Shown here in pieces: positions 33,024-44,186 of a stretch of DNA of 64,000 nucleotides (its first letter is position 1; the number at the start of each line of letters is the position of its first letter). Source of the stretch: Calvatia gigantea (taxonomy: Eukaryota > Basidiomycota > Agaricomycetes > Agaricales > Lycoperdaceae); assembly GCA_025093985.1 (NCBI GenBank), contig JACAAK010000006.1, positions 434,001-498,000 of the forward strand. Direction: 5' to 3'. The position numbers and the translations under genes were made by a program. The notes under the pieces are model-generated. The model ran no database searches, was not told where the DNA came from, and saw only the letters and a program-made list of their open reading frames with translations.

Positions 33024-34642
33024 ATGTTAGTGGAAGCAGGAGGGAAGATAGCAGATATTGATTCCGAAATCTCGATTCTCCAGAAGAAAATCCAACAGCT
33101 CCAACACAGGAAATCACGATTGCAAGCATTCACGTCACACTGCACGAATCTCAAAATTCCTATATCTCACCTCCCAGCAGAAACACTTATCGAGATATTC
33201 TCCTACGCTCTCCCAGAGACTGGAGTCAACATCGGCTGTCAAAGGCCCCCGCCGGAGGAGAAACTCAATACATTCCAACTGGGTTCAATTTGTTACTCGT
33301 GGCGCAACCTCCTCCTCACCCAGCCCCTGTTCTGGTCAAGGGTCTCGCTTTCACTTCCCCATCCCGAGGCAAGCATCAGCACCCGCACCATCAACAACAT
33401 GTACACCATGTTATTAATTCGGCTCAATCTCTGTTATCGTCGATCTGGCGATGCGTTGATGTCATTAACCATGAAGACCGCAGGGTTGCCCCCTCCAGAT
33501 CACGAACGGGACTTGAAAGTGCTCTTCGGGAGAAGTTGCTTTTGGTGCCCGGAGGTGGAGGAGTATCCGGTTCATTGGTAACCTCTTCGAGATGCCGTAC
33601 CAGCTCGGAGAAGTGGGATACCCCAACCTTCGTTTCCTTAACCTCACTGATAGAAGTGGGGATTTCCGGATCGTAAATCAGGATTCTCCAAATCTTTGGA
33701 CCCAAAGCGCCCGCCCTCTCCTCCCTCCATCTTGAATTGTGGAAGAGACATGGGGATCAGGAACTCACCGCAGTCTATGAGGCCAGCCTGCTCTCGTCCA
33801 TCGGTCCACAAATTACCGATCTCACACTTGTCGTTGGTGGTACCTTCTGGCTCCCAGATGCTGTTCATCTGCAGAAACTGGTCCTTCGCTTTCCCAATCT
33901 TTCGAAACTCAAGATACACATATTAGCAACTTCATGGCGTTCCAACCCCGTCTTTGCACTTACCCAAACGAATTCGTCAGGGATCCTTCTCCCCAACCTG
34001 ACTTCTCTTGACCTAAAATGGGGGGCCCCTGCGCAGCTGCTATCAACTTTCTTTTTCCGCCTTGTCCCACCCGAGCTCCAACATCTCAGACTTGAAATCA
34101 ACGGACAACCGCAAGATCCCTCCCATGACTTGCTGGAATGGGTGAAACCATTCTCTACTTCATTGAGGAGTGCGGATCTAAGATGGGACACTTGGCGATC
34201 ATCCCTCATCGTTTTTGGCCCTCTTCTTGAAAACCTCTGGGGGCTCTCAAAGCTCAGCTTACGAGGACCAGGAGCTGGTGGTTTATTCGCGATTTTGGAG
34301 ATGAAGGATTCTTCTGGTCAACTCCAACATATGCCCGGCTTAACAAGCCTCGCCCTGCATCTGAGGCAGTATACAAAGCCCCAGTTTCTCGGTTTGATAT
34401 CCGCTCGGACATTGGGTATATCCGATGAAGGCGCGGCGACCGCTCTCAAGCTCAAGCATGTCAGGATTCGCGCACCTCGGCAACTTATACTTGAGATCCA
34501 GCCTATACTATTATCCCTCATTGAACGCACAAATTATACCTTTTCAGTTGAATATGAGGTGGATCCTGAACCATGGCTCAATCTCGGGCTTGACGATTTT
34601 CATTCTCAACCGACAACCCTTCCAACCAACTTTTCTGACTGA
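33024..34642 (+). pseudogene. F-box paralog, copy 1 of 3 (two frameshifts)
   Basis: Homologous throughout to the intact copy at 44187-45812. It opens with a coiled-coil (IADIDSEISILQKKIQQLQ), then the F-box LPISHLPAETLIEIFSYALP, LGSICYSWRNLLLTQPLFWS, then LRR-like strands. An extra base near 33531-33535 (GGGAGAAGTT against GGGAGAGTT in copy 3) shifts the frame. A second extra base near 33676-33682 (AATCAGG against AATCGG) shifts it again. The remaining frame then runs to PTNFSD and the stop at 34642. Without these two single-base insertions it would encode a full-length F-box protein, so decay is recent or they are sequence errors. Confidence 0.8.
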
Positions 34643-34829
34643 ACGACCGCTTTCATCTGGTCCGGCACAAGAAGGGGTGCATGTTGTATTGTCAACGTGC
34701 TTTAAGATAGATTACAATCATGCTTGTGAATAGAAACGCAAACCGCCAAAAGGAGGAAAGTCTCAAATGACATGATGAGTCTATAAAAATCTTCCACACA
34801 CCCCGGTAGGTGACGAGAGAATTACACAA

Positions 34830-37060
34830 CCACACGGACTCGGTTACAACTACGACTGCGAAAGTACCTTCCTTGCCTCCTCGCTCGCCCATTTCGTACT
34901 CAATAACGCCGGCCTCTTCCCTTCCCTGCTCACATTATCGTCTCCACCACCTACGCCCACCGCAGGGGGTGAGATACCCATCGCACTCGCCGCGCACATT
35001 ATATTCGCAGCGCCCTTAGGTTATTCGCCCCACTTGTAGACGGTCGCTTCTTAGTCGTGTCTCCTCTCGCTGCACCTCCTGGTGTTGATGGTCTCCCCTC
35101 GTCGTTGCCGAGGTAGCAACGGTAGATGAGGATGGCATTTTACCATATATCTTCCCCCCTTTATCCACCTTCTTGATGAATAGGCTGGTTCTCTTCATTT
35201 GCGAGGTCGTACTGCGGGGCGGGGATGACCCTTTGGCGCGGGAACAGGAACAGGAACAGGAACGGGGACTGCTTTAGCTGCTTTTGTTGTGGCTGCGTGC
35301 TGTTGGCGTAGGATGGGTTTCGGGCCCGTCGTCGACGTTGACGAAGGGGTTGTGGAGGACGGAGATGAGGACAAGGACAAGAAGTTTTTTGAAGTCAAAG
35401 GAGGAAACGTCAGACGCAGTCCGTCTAATCGTTAGATGCTGTTGCTGTGTTGAGGCGCGTACTGGGGGTCTCTTTGATTTCGTAGGTGCATCAGCCGCAA
35501 CGCTGCCACTGCTAGGGCTTGAACTCTGCCTTGATTATTTCTTTCTCTTCTCTTTCCACTCCCGTTCCTCCCCACGGTGGACTTGGGGGTAGAGAATCCA
35601 CATCATCCGATTCTGTTTCTGTGCTCGTTGTGCTCAACCTCCTTTCGTCTTTGAATTTGTCCTTGGAGGGTGTTAATTACTGTTGGATTCGAGGATGGAG
35701 GTGGAGAACCCACATCATTTGACTTTGTTTCTGTGCTCGTTGAATTCGGGCTCTGGCTGAACAGGTTTACGTGTTCTGTTGGTGTAGGCGTTGTGAGCGT
35801 TTCGCCTTTTACTGCTGAAGACAGGGATGCTGTGTAACTGGGTCTTATTTTGGGTGTTTACAATTCCGAGAATGGTTTGTTCGGGCCTCAAAGTTTAGGG
35901 TAGTTTGAGTGTTTTGGAATTGTTTCCGCTGACCTTGATTTGTTGCCGGCTTCATTGTACAGGTGTTTCAAGTGTGATACGATTGATCAGCTCAAGAATA
36001 CTTTTGACTTCTTCCAAGGGTGCCTCTTGTACCTTCCGACTACGGAATACTACATGAAATCATTCGAGTACCTGGGTATGCAAAACACGCTTACTTTTTT
36101 GCGAAGCTTCCCTCACTCTCAACCTCTCTTCAACTTCCTCTCTCCTGTCAAATCTCGGCCTCCCTCGCGCACCAAGCTTGACAAACCTCCGCCTCATGCC
36201 TTCTCACAGCATCCATAATCTCTTCCTCCCTCCTCGTCATTGCAGTTGCGACCTCTGCTTCGCGATTCTAGATCAACATCCGTAGCTCCTCTTCCCTATG
36301 TGCAGCGGCTTTTTAATTGCGAATTCGACATTGCGTTGTGTCATTTGGGGTTGTTGTTTAATGAGGGCAAGATGCGCTTGAAGTCGTGCAATTTCTGCGC
36401 CCTTTTCTGTGAGGATAGCACCTAGACGTTGTTCGCGTTCTTGGAGGGATTCTTCCCTAGTGAGGACTTCACGCCCTTTGGCTTGTACGAGGCCCTGTGG
36501 CCTTTGACCTGTGACAGTCTAAAAACGGAAGGTTATGCTTGGATGATGGAACAATGGAGAGAATGACGCACAGTCTATCCGTTTCGGATACTCGGAAGGA
36601 GAGTTCGTGTTGGGGAAATTGGGCAGCAGAGGGTCGCATAACGGGCTGTTGGGATTTGTTCCGAACCCAGGGTGGTTGGTGTATATATTTCAACTTACAT
36701 TGAGGTTCGGCATGGCTTGGATCACAGCGGACAGGGACTGAGAATAACCTCGCAGTAGCGGAGGTATCCGCTCGTTCCTTGTGACTACCATCAGACCACT
36801 ACCACCAGCGGTTCCCAAGGTTGGCTTACCGAATGCACATACTCAGCTCTAAGTGAGTCTTGGCTTCGTGGAAAGGAGGTTTGAGGGCGCATAGCTTACA
36901 TTAGGCATCCAAGGGACAAAATATCTGACTTGGAGTCATGTGTCTTTTCCTGCATGAGTTCTGGAGACATAATAAGGTGTCTGGAAGCCAGGATTTGTGC
37001 ATATAAATGGACATGAAATTGTAAGGAAACTTACCCCACCATAAATGTTCGTGAAGATGC
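34830..37060 (-). pseudogene. NIMA kinase copy 1, truncated 5' and frame-broken
   Basis: Matches the intact NIMA gene (45989-49159) from its C-terminus up to the kinase activation segment. Recognised in order from the right: an exon matching the [14 protein letters not shown] region (about 36.85-37.03 kb), MRPSAAQ...[13 protein letters not shown] (36.5-36.7 kb), the coiled-coil region, and the [10 protein letters not shown] region. The C-terminal basic/Ser-rich tail lies near 34.9-35.4 kb. The whole N-lobe, the catalytic loop and the DFG are absent. Similarity stops at about 37.05 kb, where the next F-box unit begins. Many frame changes. Non-functional as a kinase. Confidence 0.75.
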
Positions 37061-37269
37061 TACATGGGAGGAATCAGGTGACTTGCGCATATGCTTGTAC
37101 TTATCGGGAGATACAAAGCGTTCAAACGTTCATGGGCGACTTCGATGATATACGGTGAGTTACTTCGCAACCGACACAACGATTGGCGGTAACTCACCTG
37201 ATGTCACCTGGGTGTTCCACCATGTATTGCTGAAAAAGCATCACCACTACCTCAGAAGACCTCGATGCC

Positions 37270-38897
37270 ATGGTCGTTAAAGCAGCGGGGCAAATAGCAG
37301 ATATTGATTCCGAAATCTCAATATCAATTCTCCACGAGAAAATCCAACAGCTCCAACAACAGAAATCACGATTACAAGCATTCACGTCACATTGCATGAA
37401 TCTCAAACTTCCTATATCTCGCCTTCCGGCAGAAACACTTATCGAGATATTCTCCTACGCTCTCCCAGAGGTGGGGGTCAACGTCGGCTGTCAAAGGTCC
37501 CTGCCGGGGAACGAACCCGATGTCTTCCAATTGGGTTCAATCTGCTACTCATGGCGCAACCTCCTCCTCTCCCAGCCCCTGTTCTGGTCTAAGGTTGCAC
37601 TTTCACTTCCCCATCCCGAGGCAAGCATCAGCGCTCGTGCCATCAACACCATGTACACCGTGCTACTAACTCGGCTCGATTTTTGTTATCGTCGATCCGG
37701 GAATATGTTGATGTCATTAACCATGAGGATCGCGGCTTTGCCGCCTCCGGGTGATGAACAGGACTTGAATGTGCTCTTTGGGAGAATTTCTTTTGGTGCA
37801 CGAAGGTGGAGGAGTATCCGGCTCGTTGGTAGCCTCTTCGAGATGCCGCACCAGCTCGGAGAAGTGGAATATCCCAACCTTCGCTCCCTCAGCCTCACTG
37901 GCTGGAGCTTCCTGATCGTAAACAAGAATCTCCGAATCTTTGGACCCAAAGCACGCAACCTCTCCTCCCTCCATCTTGAATTGTGGAAGAGTTGTGAGGA
38001 TCAGGGGCCCACCAGATTCTATGAGGCCAGCCCGCTCTCGTCCATTGGTCCACAGATCACTGATCTCACACTTGTCATTGGTGGTGCCTTTTGGCTCCCA
38101 GATGCCGTTCATCTGCAGGAACTGGTCCTTCTCTTTCCCAATCTTGCAAAGCTCAAGATACACATATTAGCACTTTCATGGCATTTCAACGCTGTCTCTG
38201 CACTCTTCCCACTGAATTTATCGGAGATCCTTCTCCCCAACCTGACTTCTCTTGACCTAAAATGGGGGGCCCCCTGCGCAGCTGCTATCAACTTTCTTTT
38301 TCCGCCTTGTCCCACCCGAGCTCCAACATCTCAGACTTGAAATCAACGGACAACCGCAAGATCCCTCCCATGACTTGCTGGAATGGGTGAAACCATTCTC
38401 TACTTCATTGAGGAGTGCGGATCTAAGATGGGACTCTCTGCAATCACCCCCTCTCTTTTGTCCTCTTCTCCGAATCCTCTGGGGGGTCTCAAAACTTAGC
38501 TTACGAGGACCGGGGGATGATGATTTATTCGTGATTTTGGAGATGAAGGATTCTTCCGGACAACTCCAACATATGCCCAATTTGACAAACCTCACCCTAC
38601 ACCCCACGCTGGATACGAAATCCCAGTTTCTTGAGTTGATATCTGCTCGAACCCTGGATGTTTACAACGATAACACATCAACTGCTTTCCGGCTGGAGCA
38701 CGTCAGGATTCATGCCCCTCGACAACTCATACGTAACATACATCCCACCCTGTCATCCCTCATCGAACGCACAAACTATACCTTCTCAGTCGAATACGAG
38801 GCGGATCCTGAACCATGGCTCAGTACTCAGCCTCAACCGTGACGGTTTGAACTCTCAGTCAATTGACCATACCCTCCTCCTCAACTTCTCTGACTAA
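37270..38897 (+). pseudogene. F-box paralog, copy 2 of 3 (two frame changes)
   Basis: The first frame (356 codons) contains the coiled-coil, the F-box (LPISRLPAETLIEIFSYALP, LGSICYSWRNLLLSQPLFWS) and early repeats. It breaks at 38261-38275 where the C run is one base longer than in copies 1 and 3. The next frame (LEWVKPFSTSLRSADLRWD to EPWLS) matches copy 3 to near 38820. There a second shift of about one base moves the true C-terminus (DGLNSQSIDHTLLLNFSD) into another frame ending at 38897. Copy 3 reads through both places. The upstream leader (GGTGAGTTACTTCGCAACCG at about 37152) is shared with copy 3. Confidence 0.8.
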
Positions 38898-38959
38898 ATG
38901 ACAACTTGAACCTATTTGAACAACGGGAAAGCCACACATCCCAGCGAGTGGGAAGAGAA

Positions 38960-39916
38960 AACACACCCCGCACGAGCTCGGCCACAGTTACCACCGCGAA
39001 AGCACCTTCCTTGCCTCCTCGCTCGCCCTTTTTACACTCAATAATGCCGGCCTCTTCCTTTCGCTGCCCATATACCTGTCTCCACCACCTACGTCCACCA
39101 CAGCAAGTGAGATACCCATCGTGCTTGCCGCGCGCATTACATTCGCAGCAGCCAGCGCCGTCAGGTTACTCGCCCCACTTGTAGACGGTCGCTTCTTAGT
39201 CGTGTCTCCTCTCACTGTAACTCCTGATGTTAATGGTCCCCCCTGTCGTCATTGCTGAGGTAGCAGCGGATGTAGATGAGGATGTCGTTTTACCATATAC
39301 ATTCCCCTCTTTATCCACCTTCTTGACGAGTGGACCGGGTATGTTCTCTTCGTTTCTGAGGTCGTATTGTTGGGCAGGGTGATCCTTTGGTATGGGAACA
39401 GGAGCAGGAACGGGGACTGCCTTAGCAGCGTTTGTTGTGGCTGGATGCTGTTGGCGTAGGATGGCGGGTTTCGAGCCCGTTGTTGACGTTGACGAAAAGG
39501 ATGCAGAAGACGAAGATGAGGACAAGGTTGAGGAGCCCTTTGTTAACGCAGAAGAAGCCCAGGTGGATCAGCCGCAATGCTGCCACTGCTAGAGCTTGAA
39601 CTCTGCCTTGATTCTTTCTTTCTCTTTCTCTTTCCATTCTTGTTCCTCCTCAAGGTGGACTTGGGGGTACAGGATCCGCATTATCCAATTTTGTTTCTGT
39701 GCTCGGTACGTTCAATCTCCTTTTGACTTTAAATCTGTCCTCAGAGGGTGTTGATTCACGGTAAGATTTGAGGGTTTTCGTGAAGCTAAGTCCGACCCTC
39801 AGACTCTGGCTGAACAAGTTTACAAGTTCAGTTGGTGTAGGTGTTGCGAGTATTTTGCCTGTCGCGGTGAGGATGACGCCTTTCCACCCGTCGTTCTTCT
39901 TTCTTACGTACAACAT
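38960..39916 (-). pseudogene. NIMA kinase copy 2, C-terminal fragment only
   Basis: Corresponds to the C-terminal third of the intact NIMA gene: [46 protein letters not shown], the Ser-rich tract, TTGSKPAILRQQHPATTNA, the Pro/Val run and [14 protein letters not shown]. The intact gene has [30 protein letters not shown] and [14 protein letters not shown]. Similarity ends near 39.9 kb. Frame changes separate the blocks and no kinase domain is present. Confidence 0.75.
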
Positions 39917-40171
39917 ACAACGCGATTAAGCAAAACTCAACGTCAAATTGTGTGATTTGGATTTAAGTTTAATATAGTAATACAAATCCCACCTAACGCC
40001 TTCTGTTACTTCAATAGCTTCCAATTCGGCGCTGAAAGTGGCTCGCTGTCTTTCCTACACTGTCCAAATTGATTTCCTGCATCGGACGCTAGTCAAACCA
40101 ACACCTCGTCGTACACCTGGTACTCCACCCGCGGGTCACGCACCTCATACAAAATAACACTAAAGTTGACA

Positions 40172-42329
40172 TCAACATCGTCCTTCATCATCATCACCTT
40201 CTTTGTCTTCCTCGTCCACATCTTCTTCCTCATCTTCTTCATCCTCGCTGTTTTCCTCGTCGTTTTCATCGTCACTACTCTCCTCGCCGTTTCCACCATC
40301 CTGCCCAACCGTGACAAGATATAAATCATAATCTTCAACGGCCTCTTCCTGTTCATATATCAGTCCTCGTTCCCCTTGCACTACACGCCCAGGTTGGTGT
40401 TGATTGACGTCTCTTTGACTGCTCTGCTGCCTTCTGTGACCATGCGCTCCAGCCCCCGTCCACTGCTGCACTTGACTTGTTTGCATGGCTGCTGCTGCGT
40501 TGACATGCCCAGCGTGTCTCTTGCTCTTTATGTGTAAAGGCGCAACCGTTTGCGTGACTTGTGTTTGCTCTACCCTTTTCTTCTTCCTCTTATCGGGAGC
40601 AGCAGGTAACGGCCTTTCCTTCGTTTCTTTCTTTTTCTTCGTCTCCTGCTTTGCTGCGCCCGTGTGTACAATCTGCTGGTTCTTCCCTCTTCTCCTCCTC
40701 CCAACCCCTGGCCCCATCATAGGGTCGACAACTCCAGCCGTTTGCATCTGAAGTCCCATCTGCTGCTGATTCGTCATCATCGGACCCTGGCCCATCAACA
40801 TTTGCATCTGCGCTAATTTCAGCTGTTCCACCAAAAGCTGTTGTCGAAGCACCGCATTCTGCTGGGCCATTGTCCCCTGACCCTGCACGCCCGTCATACC
40901 AGGCATCCCTGCTACACCGTATTGTGCTGCTCCGCCCATACCTATTTGCATCCCTTGCATTCCAGCGTTCATCGCCATTGCTTGTTGTGCCCCGTGATTC
41001 ACAGTATCTTGTGTCTTCTGCATCTGCACGATTAAGTCTTGATAATTCACGTTACCGCTCCCACGTCCTGTTTGAAGCATCAAGGTTTGCTCCTGCTGCT
41101 GTAGGATCATCAATCCATTGATAACGTCTTGATAGTTCGCTCCGGATTGCCTAGCCAATACTGCTTCTAGTTGTCTCGCGTCGATACCGGTTTTATCAGA
41201 AGCCCTCCTTGAAGAAACAACATCCGCAAGTTTTGAGAAGTCCACAAAATCCGGGATGGAGATCCCCATCGTCAAGTTAAGAACACCAGATAGGACATTT
41301 TTGGCGACGTCTGCGACTTTGGCGACTTTTTTGATGTCAACAGCGTTTGACGGTGGAGGCTGCTTTTGCACGTTGATCTGTGTGTTCAGTGGAACAACGC
41401 TTTGCGTCCCGAAGTCCACGTTCTGCTGTAAAACTGGGACCTGTCTAGGAACCATCGCATCCATGGCGTCCATCTGGACCTGCCTACCCTTCTCCATGTT
41501 CGGTACTCCGACGGGCCTTGTGCTCACAGTCCCCACCTCGGCGGCCATGACCGCCTCATGCTCCTCTTTTAGATGCTTCAACAACAAGGGACCAAACAGC
41601 GACTTCTTGTTCAGGATCTTTGTATACTGGGGTTTATACATCCCTTCTGGGTTTATATGCTCATTCGGTTGCGTTTCAAGCATCCTCGCCATTGGGTTGA
41701 CGTTCGTTTGAATATTGACTCCGGGCGCCACAGGTTCTTGTCCACTTATATGGCCAGGTAACGTATTCGTACGAATTGGTTGCAGGCGAATCTGAGGACG
41801 GGGCATCTGATTGGATGACATCGACATGTTCCGCCTCGCGACACCACTATGTCCTTGGGCGATAGGTTGAGTGGGAGTGGTGCGCCCTGCAGCACTCGTA
41901 GATATGTGCTCGACGCTCATAGCGATGGAGCTGCGTGGACTCGAGACAGACAGGGAGCTAAGAGAGGAAACCCCAGAGGACAAACTGCTTACAGATGGCA
42001 CGCGTCTGGGGTAGTGGGGAGGTAATTGTGATTCTGGGTGGGGAGAGGGCTGTGGAAGTGCCAGGTTTGAGGTGGGTGGCATGTCGAGGGGATGTTCAAA
42101 GATGATCTTTGGTGGGACGGTCGTCATCTGGACATAGTACCTGTAGAATATGGTGAGTGCTTTGTATATTGATAACCTTGAGACAAGGGTGCCTACCATT
42201 GGCTCCTCCTACCGCGGACGAGTTGTGAGCTTCTGCCTGAACAAGTGCGAGGACTACTCACTCCTGACTCCAATGTTGTTGCCACCCAGGAGGTAGAGGC
42301 CGTACATCTCTCGTTACGCCTTGCATCAT
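40172..42329 (-). CDS. WW-domain protein with long Q/M-rich disordered region and acidic tail
   Basis: The proposed start is at 42329 (MMQGVTRDVRPLPPGWQQHW). A 32-nt intron and a longer GTAGGC-donor intron build a WW domain: PLPPGWQQHW, then SQW-YYVQMTTVPPKIIFEHPL. About 620 residues follow: Ser/Pro-rich, then a PEGMYKPQYTKILNKKSLFG block. Next comes an amphipathic stretch DIKKVAKVADVAKNVLSGV, with LTMGISIPDFVDFSKLADVV. Then Gln/Met/Gly-rich sequence and a basic patch (GRRRRGK, KKKKETKE). The end is strongly acidic. WW domains bind Pro-rich peptides, and the rest suggests a scaffold or condensate-prone nuclear protein. The 3' end has an alternative frame (NFSVILYEVRDPRVEYQVYD) that looks more protein-like than the in-frame acidic end. 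Confidence 0.7.
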
Positions 42330-44000
42330 AGTTGAGAGCAAGTCACAAGTCTAACTGAAGGACAAAAGTTACCTCCCCAGCTGGCAGAGGTAGACAATAT
42401 AACGCTTCCATTCACACTCATCGCGGGACGTCGAACAGTTGATGTATAGATCGAGTGTCGCCCTAAATCAAGCTTGCTGAACAGCACTCCCTTGTCAGCA
42501 TCGACGTTGAAACCATTACTAGGCATGTTCTGTTATTTATAGAAACAGTCGCAACACATGGACCCGATTTTACAGAACGACCAACGTTCACCATGATTGT
42601 CTGGTGACTCATATTGATCATGTGAACCTCCTAAGCTAAGCGTTACCTGAAAGAACACACCAATAATTCGTCCTTTTGAGAAAGCGCAAGCATGTGGACA
42701 ACAATAATTCTTGATGGCACTGTTAGTGATCACTGAGCTTTCCATCGTCTACAATTAGAAGAAGTTCTGATACTTTGTGTTTCTGACAGATGCCCCTAAA
42801 ATTTCGGGCCTTGCCAGCCTGGAAGTTGAACACATATGTCCAGTAATTCCCTCCATGATATTTCTGGTTATGGATGTTATGAGGACGGATTGAAACAGGC
42901 TGCACGCGCCACGCAGCATCCCACTTTCCTCATCTCCATTATTTAATCCCCGCTCTGCCTCAAGGTTGTTGGTATCTAAGTAGCTCTACCCTATCAAATA
43001 TACCTCAGCTCCCTATGAGGAATGTTTTACTGTGATTCCAACCTCAGAATGATCGTAGAATAGCCTTGGATTTCCTGCTCTCTCACCATACGCCCCAACC
43101 ACACGGTATCTGTACACACACTCCCACTCTTACTCTTACTCCTCCCCTCTAGGATGGTACGCGTCCTCCCCCCACTACTCCACTTCGCCGACGATACCGT
43201 TCGCTTTACGAATTCTGCAATGATGATGACCAAGGCGACCGAACGACCATCCCATATCCGAAAGAGTCCAATACCCCAGAACAGACACGATTTTCAAATC
43301 CGGAACCACGAACCCCGGACGCACTGCCCTCGGACTCCATCTCACCCGCTCATACCTCATTTTCGACCGAAAAACCTCGCAGACCGTTTTCTTTTCAATT
43401 TCTCGCCTTTTCTTACATCCCTCGTAGTACTGAACTTCATAGACTTAGTCTCCAGCTCGGTCTGAAGACCACCCAACTCAGTTTTTGGCAACTTGTGTTT
43501 TGTTCTTTCGTATGCCATAGTTTTCTTCCTTCGTGAATATGCCATTCCCCTTTCGGGTAAAATTCCGGTAGACTTCGCCTTAGTTATTTAGCTATGTCTT
43601 CATCTTGTTTTCCGGCTAAGTTTTTAGTCAATACCTCTTTCTCCCCGCCCATCTCCTGCCTCAAAGCAGGAAATCTCTCGTGATCACGAATGTCGACTTT
43701 TGAGGATTCAATAATCGTGATCATCACTTTTCTGGACCCTGTTATTCCGAAGGCTCAGGACAATCGCGACCTCCGTTCCGTCACCTCGCATCTTTCCCGA
43801 TTTTGGCCCCTCCCTCTCCTTTCCACATCAAGTCCCCGAGGTCGAAGGATCGAGCCCTAGCGAATGACAGAAGCGATTACACTGTGTATTAAAGTTCAAG
43901 CGTTCACCAGCTAAGGATAGACTAGCGCCCGATAGTGTTGCTGCGGGAAACTCCGAAGACATCACACCACGGAGCCTCGGAGAGATTAATAATGTCGTTA
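42330..44000. other. Spacer between WW-domain gene and F-box copy 3
   Basis: Short minus-strand frames at 42326-42526, 42533-42745 and 42723-42905 could be exons of a small unknown gene, but I find no family or clean splice chain. 43.0-43.9 kb is pyrimidine-rich with no supported gene. Confidence 0.4.
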
Positions 44001-44186
44001 AACACTAAGCCAATGCATTGCGCAACATTACCAGGGGATAAAAGGTGCTCATGGACGACTTGGACGATATACGGTGAGTTACTTCGCAACCGACACAACA
44101 ATCGGCAGTGCCTCACCTGATGTCACCTGTGTTCCACCATGTATTGCTGAAAAAGCATCACCACTACCTCAGAAGACCTCGATGCC

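Noticed and set aside
40485..41711. Plus-strand Cys/Phe-rich and Ser-rich frames suggesting a small membrane protein
   Set aside because: They are antisense to the Q/M-rich coding region of the WW-domain gene.
43027..43545. Overlapping frames on both strands, one basic and resembling a ribosomal tail (KRKRSARFFGRK)
   Set aside because: No conserved motif order and no splice chain. The low-complexity CT-rich region gives such frames by chance.
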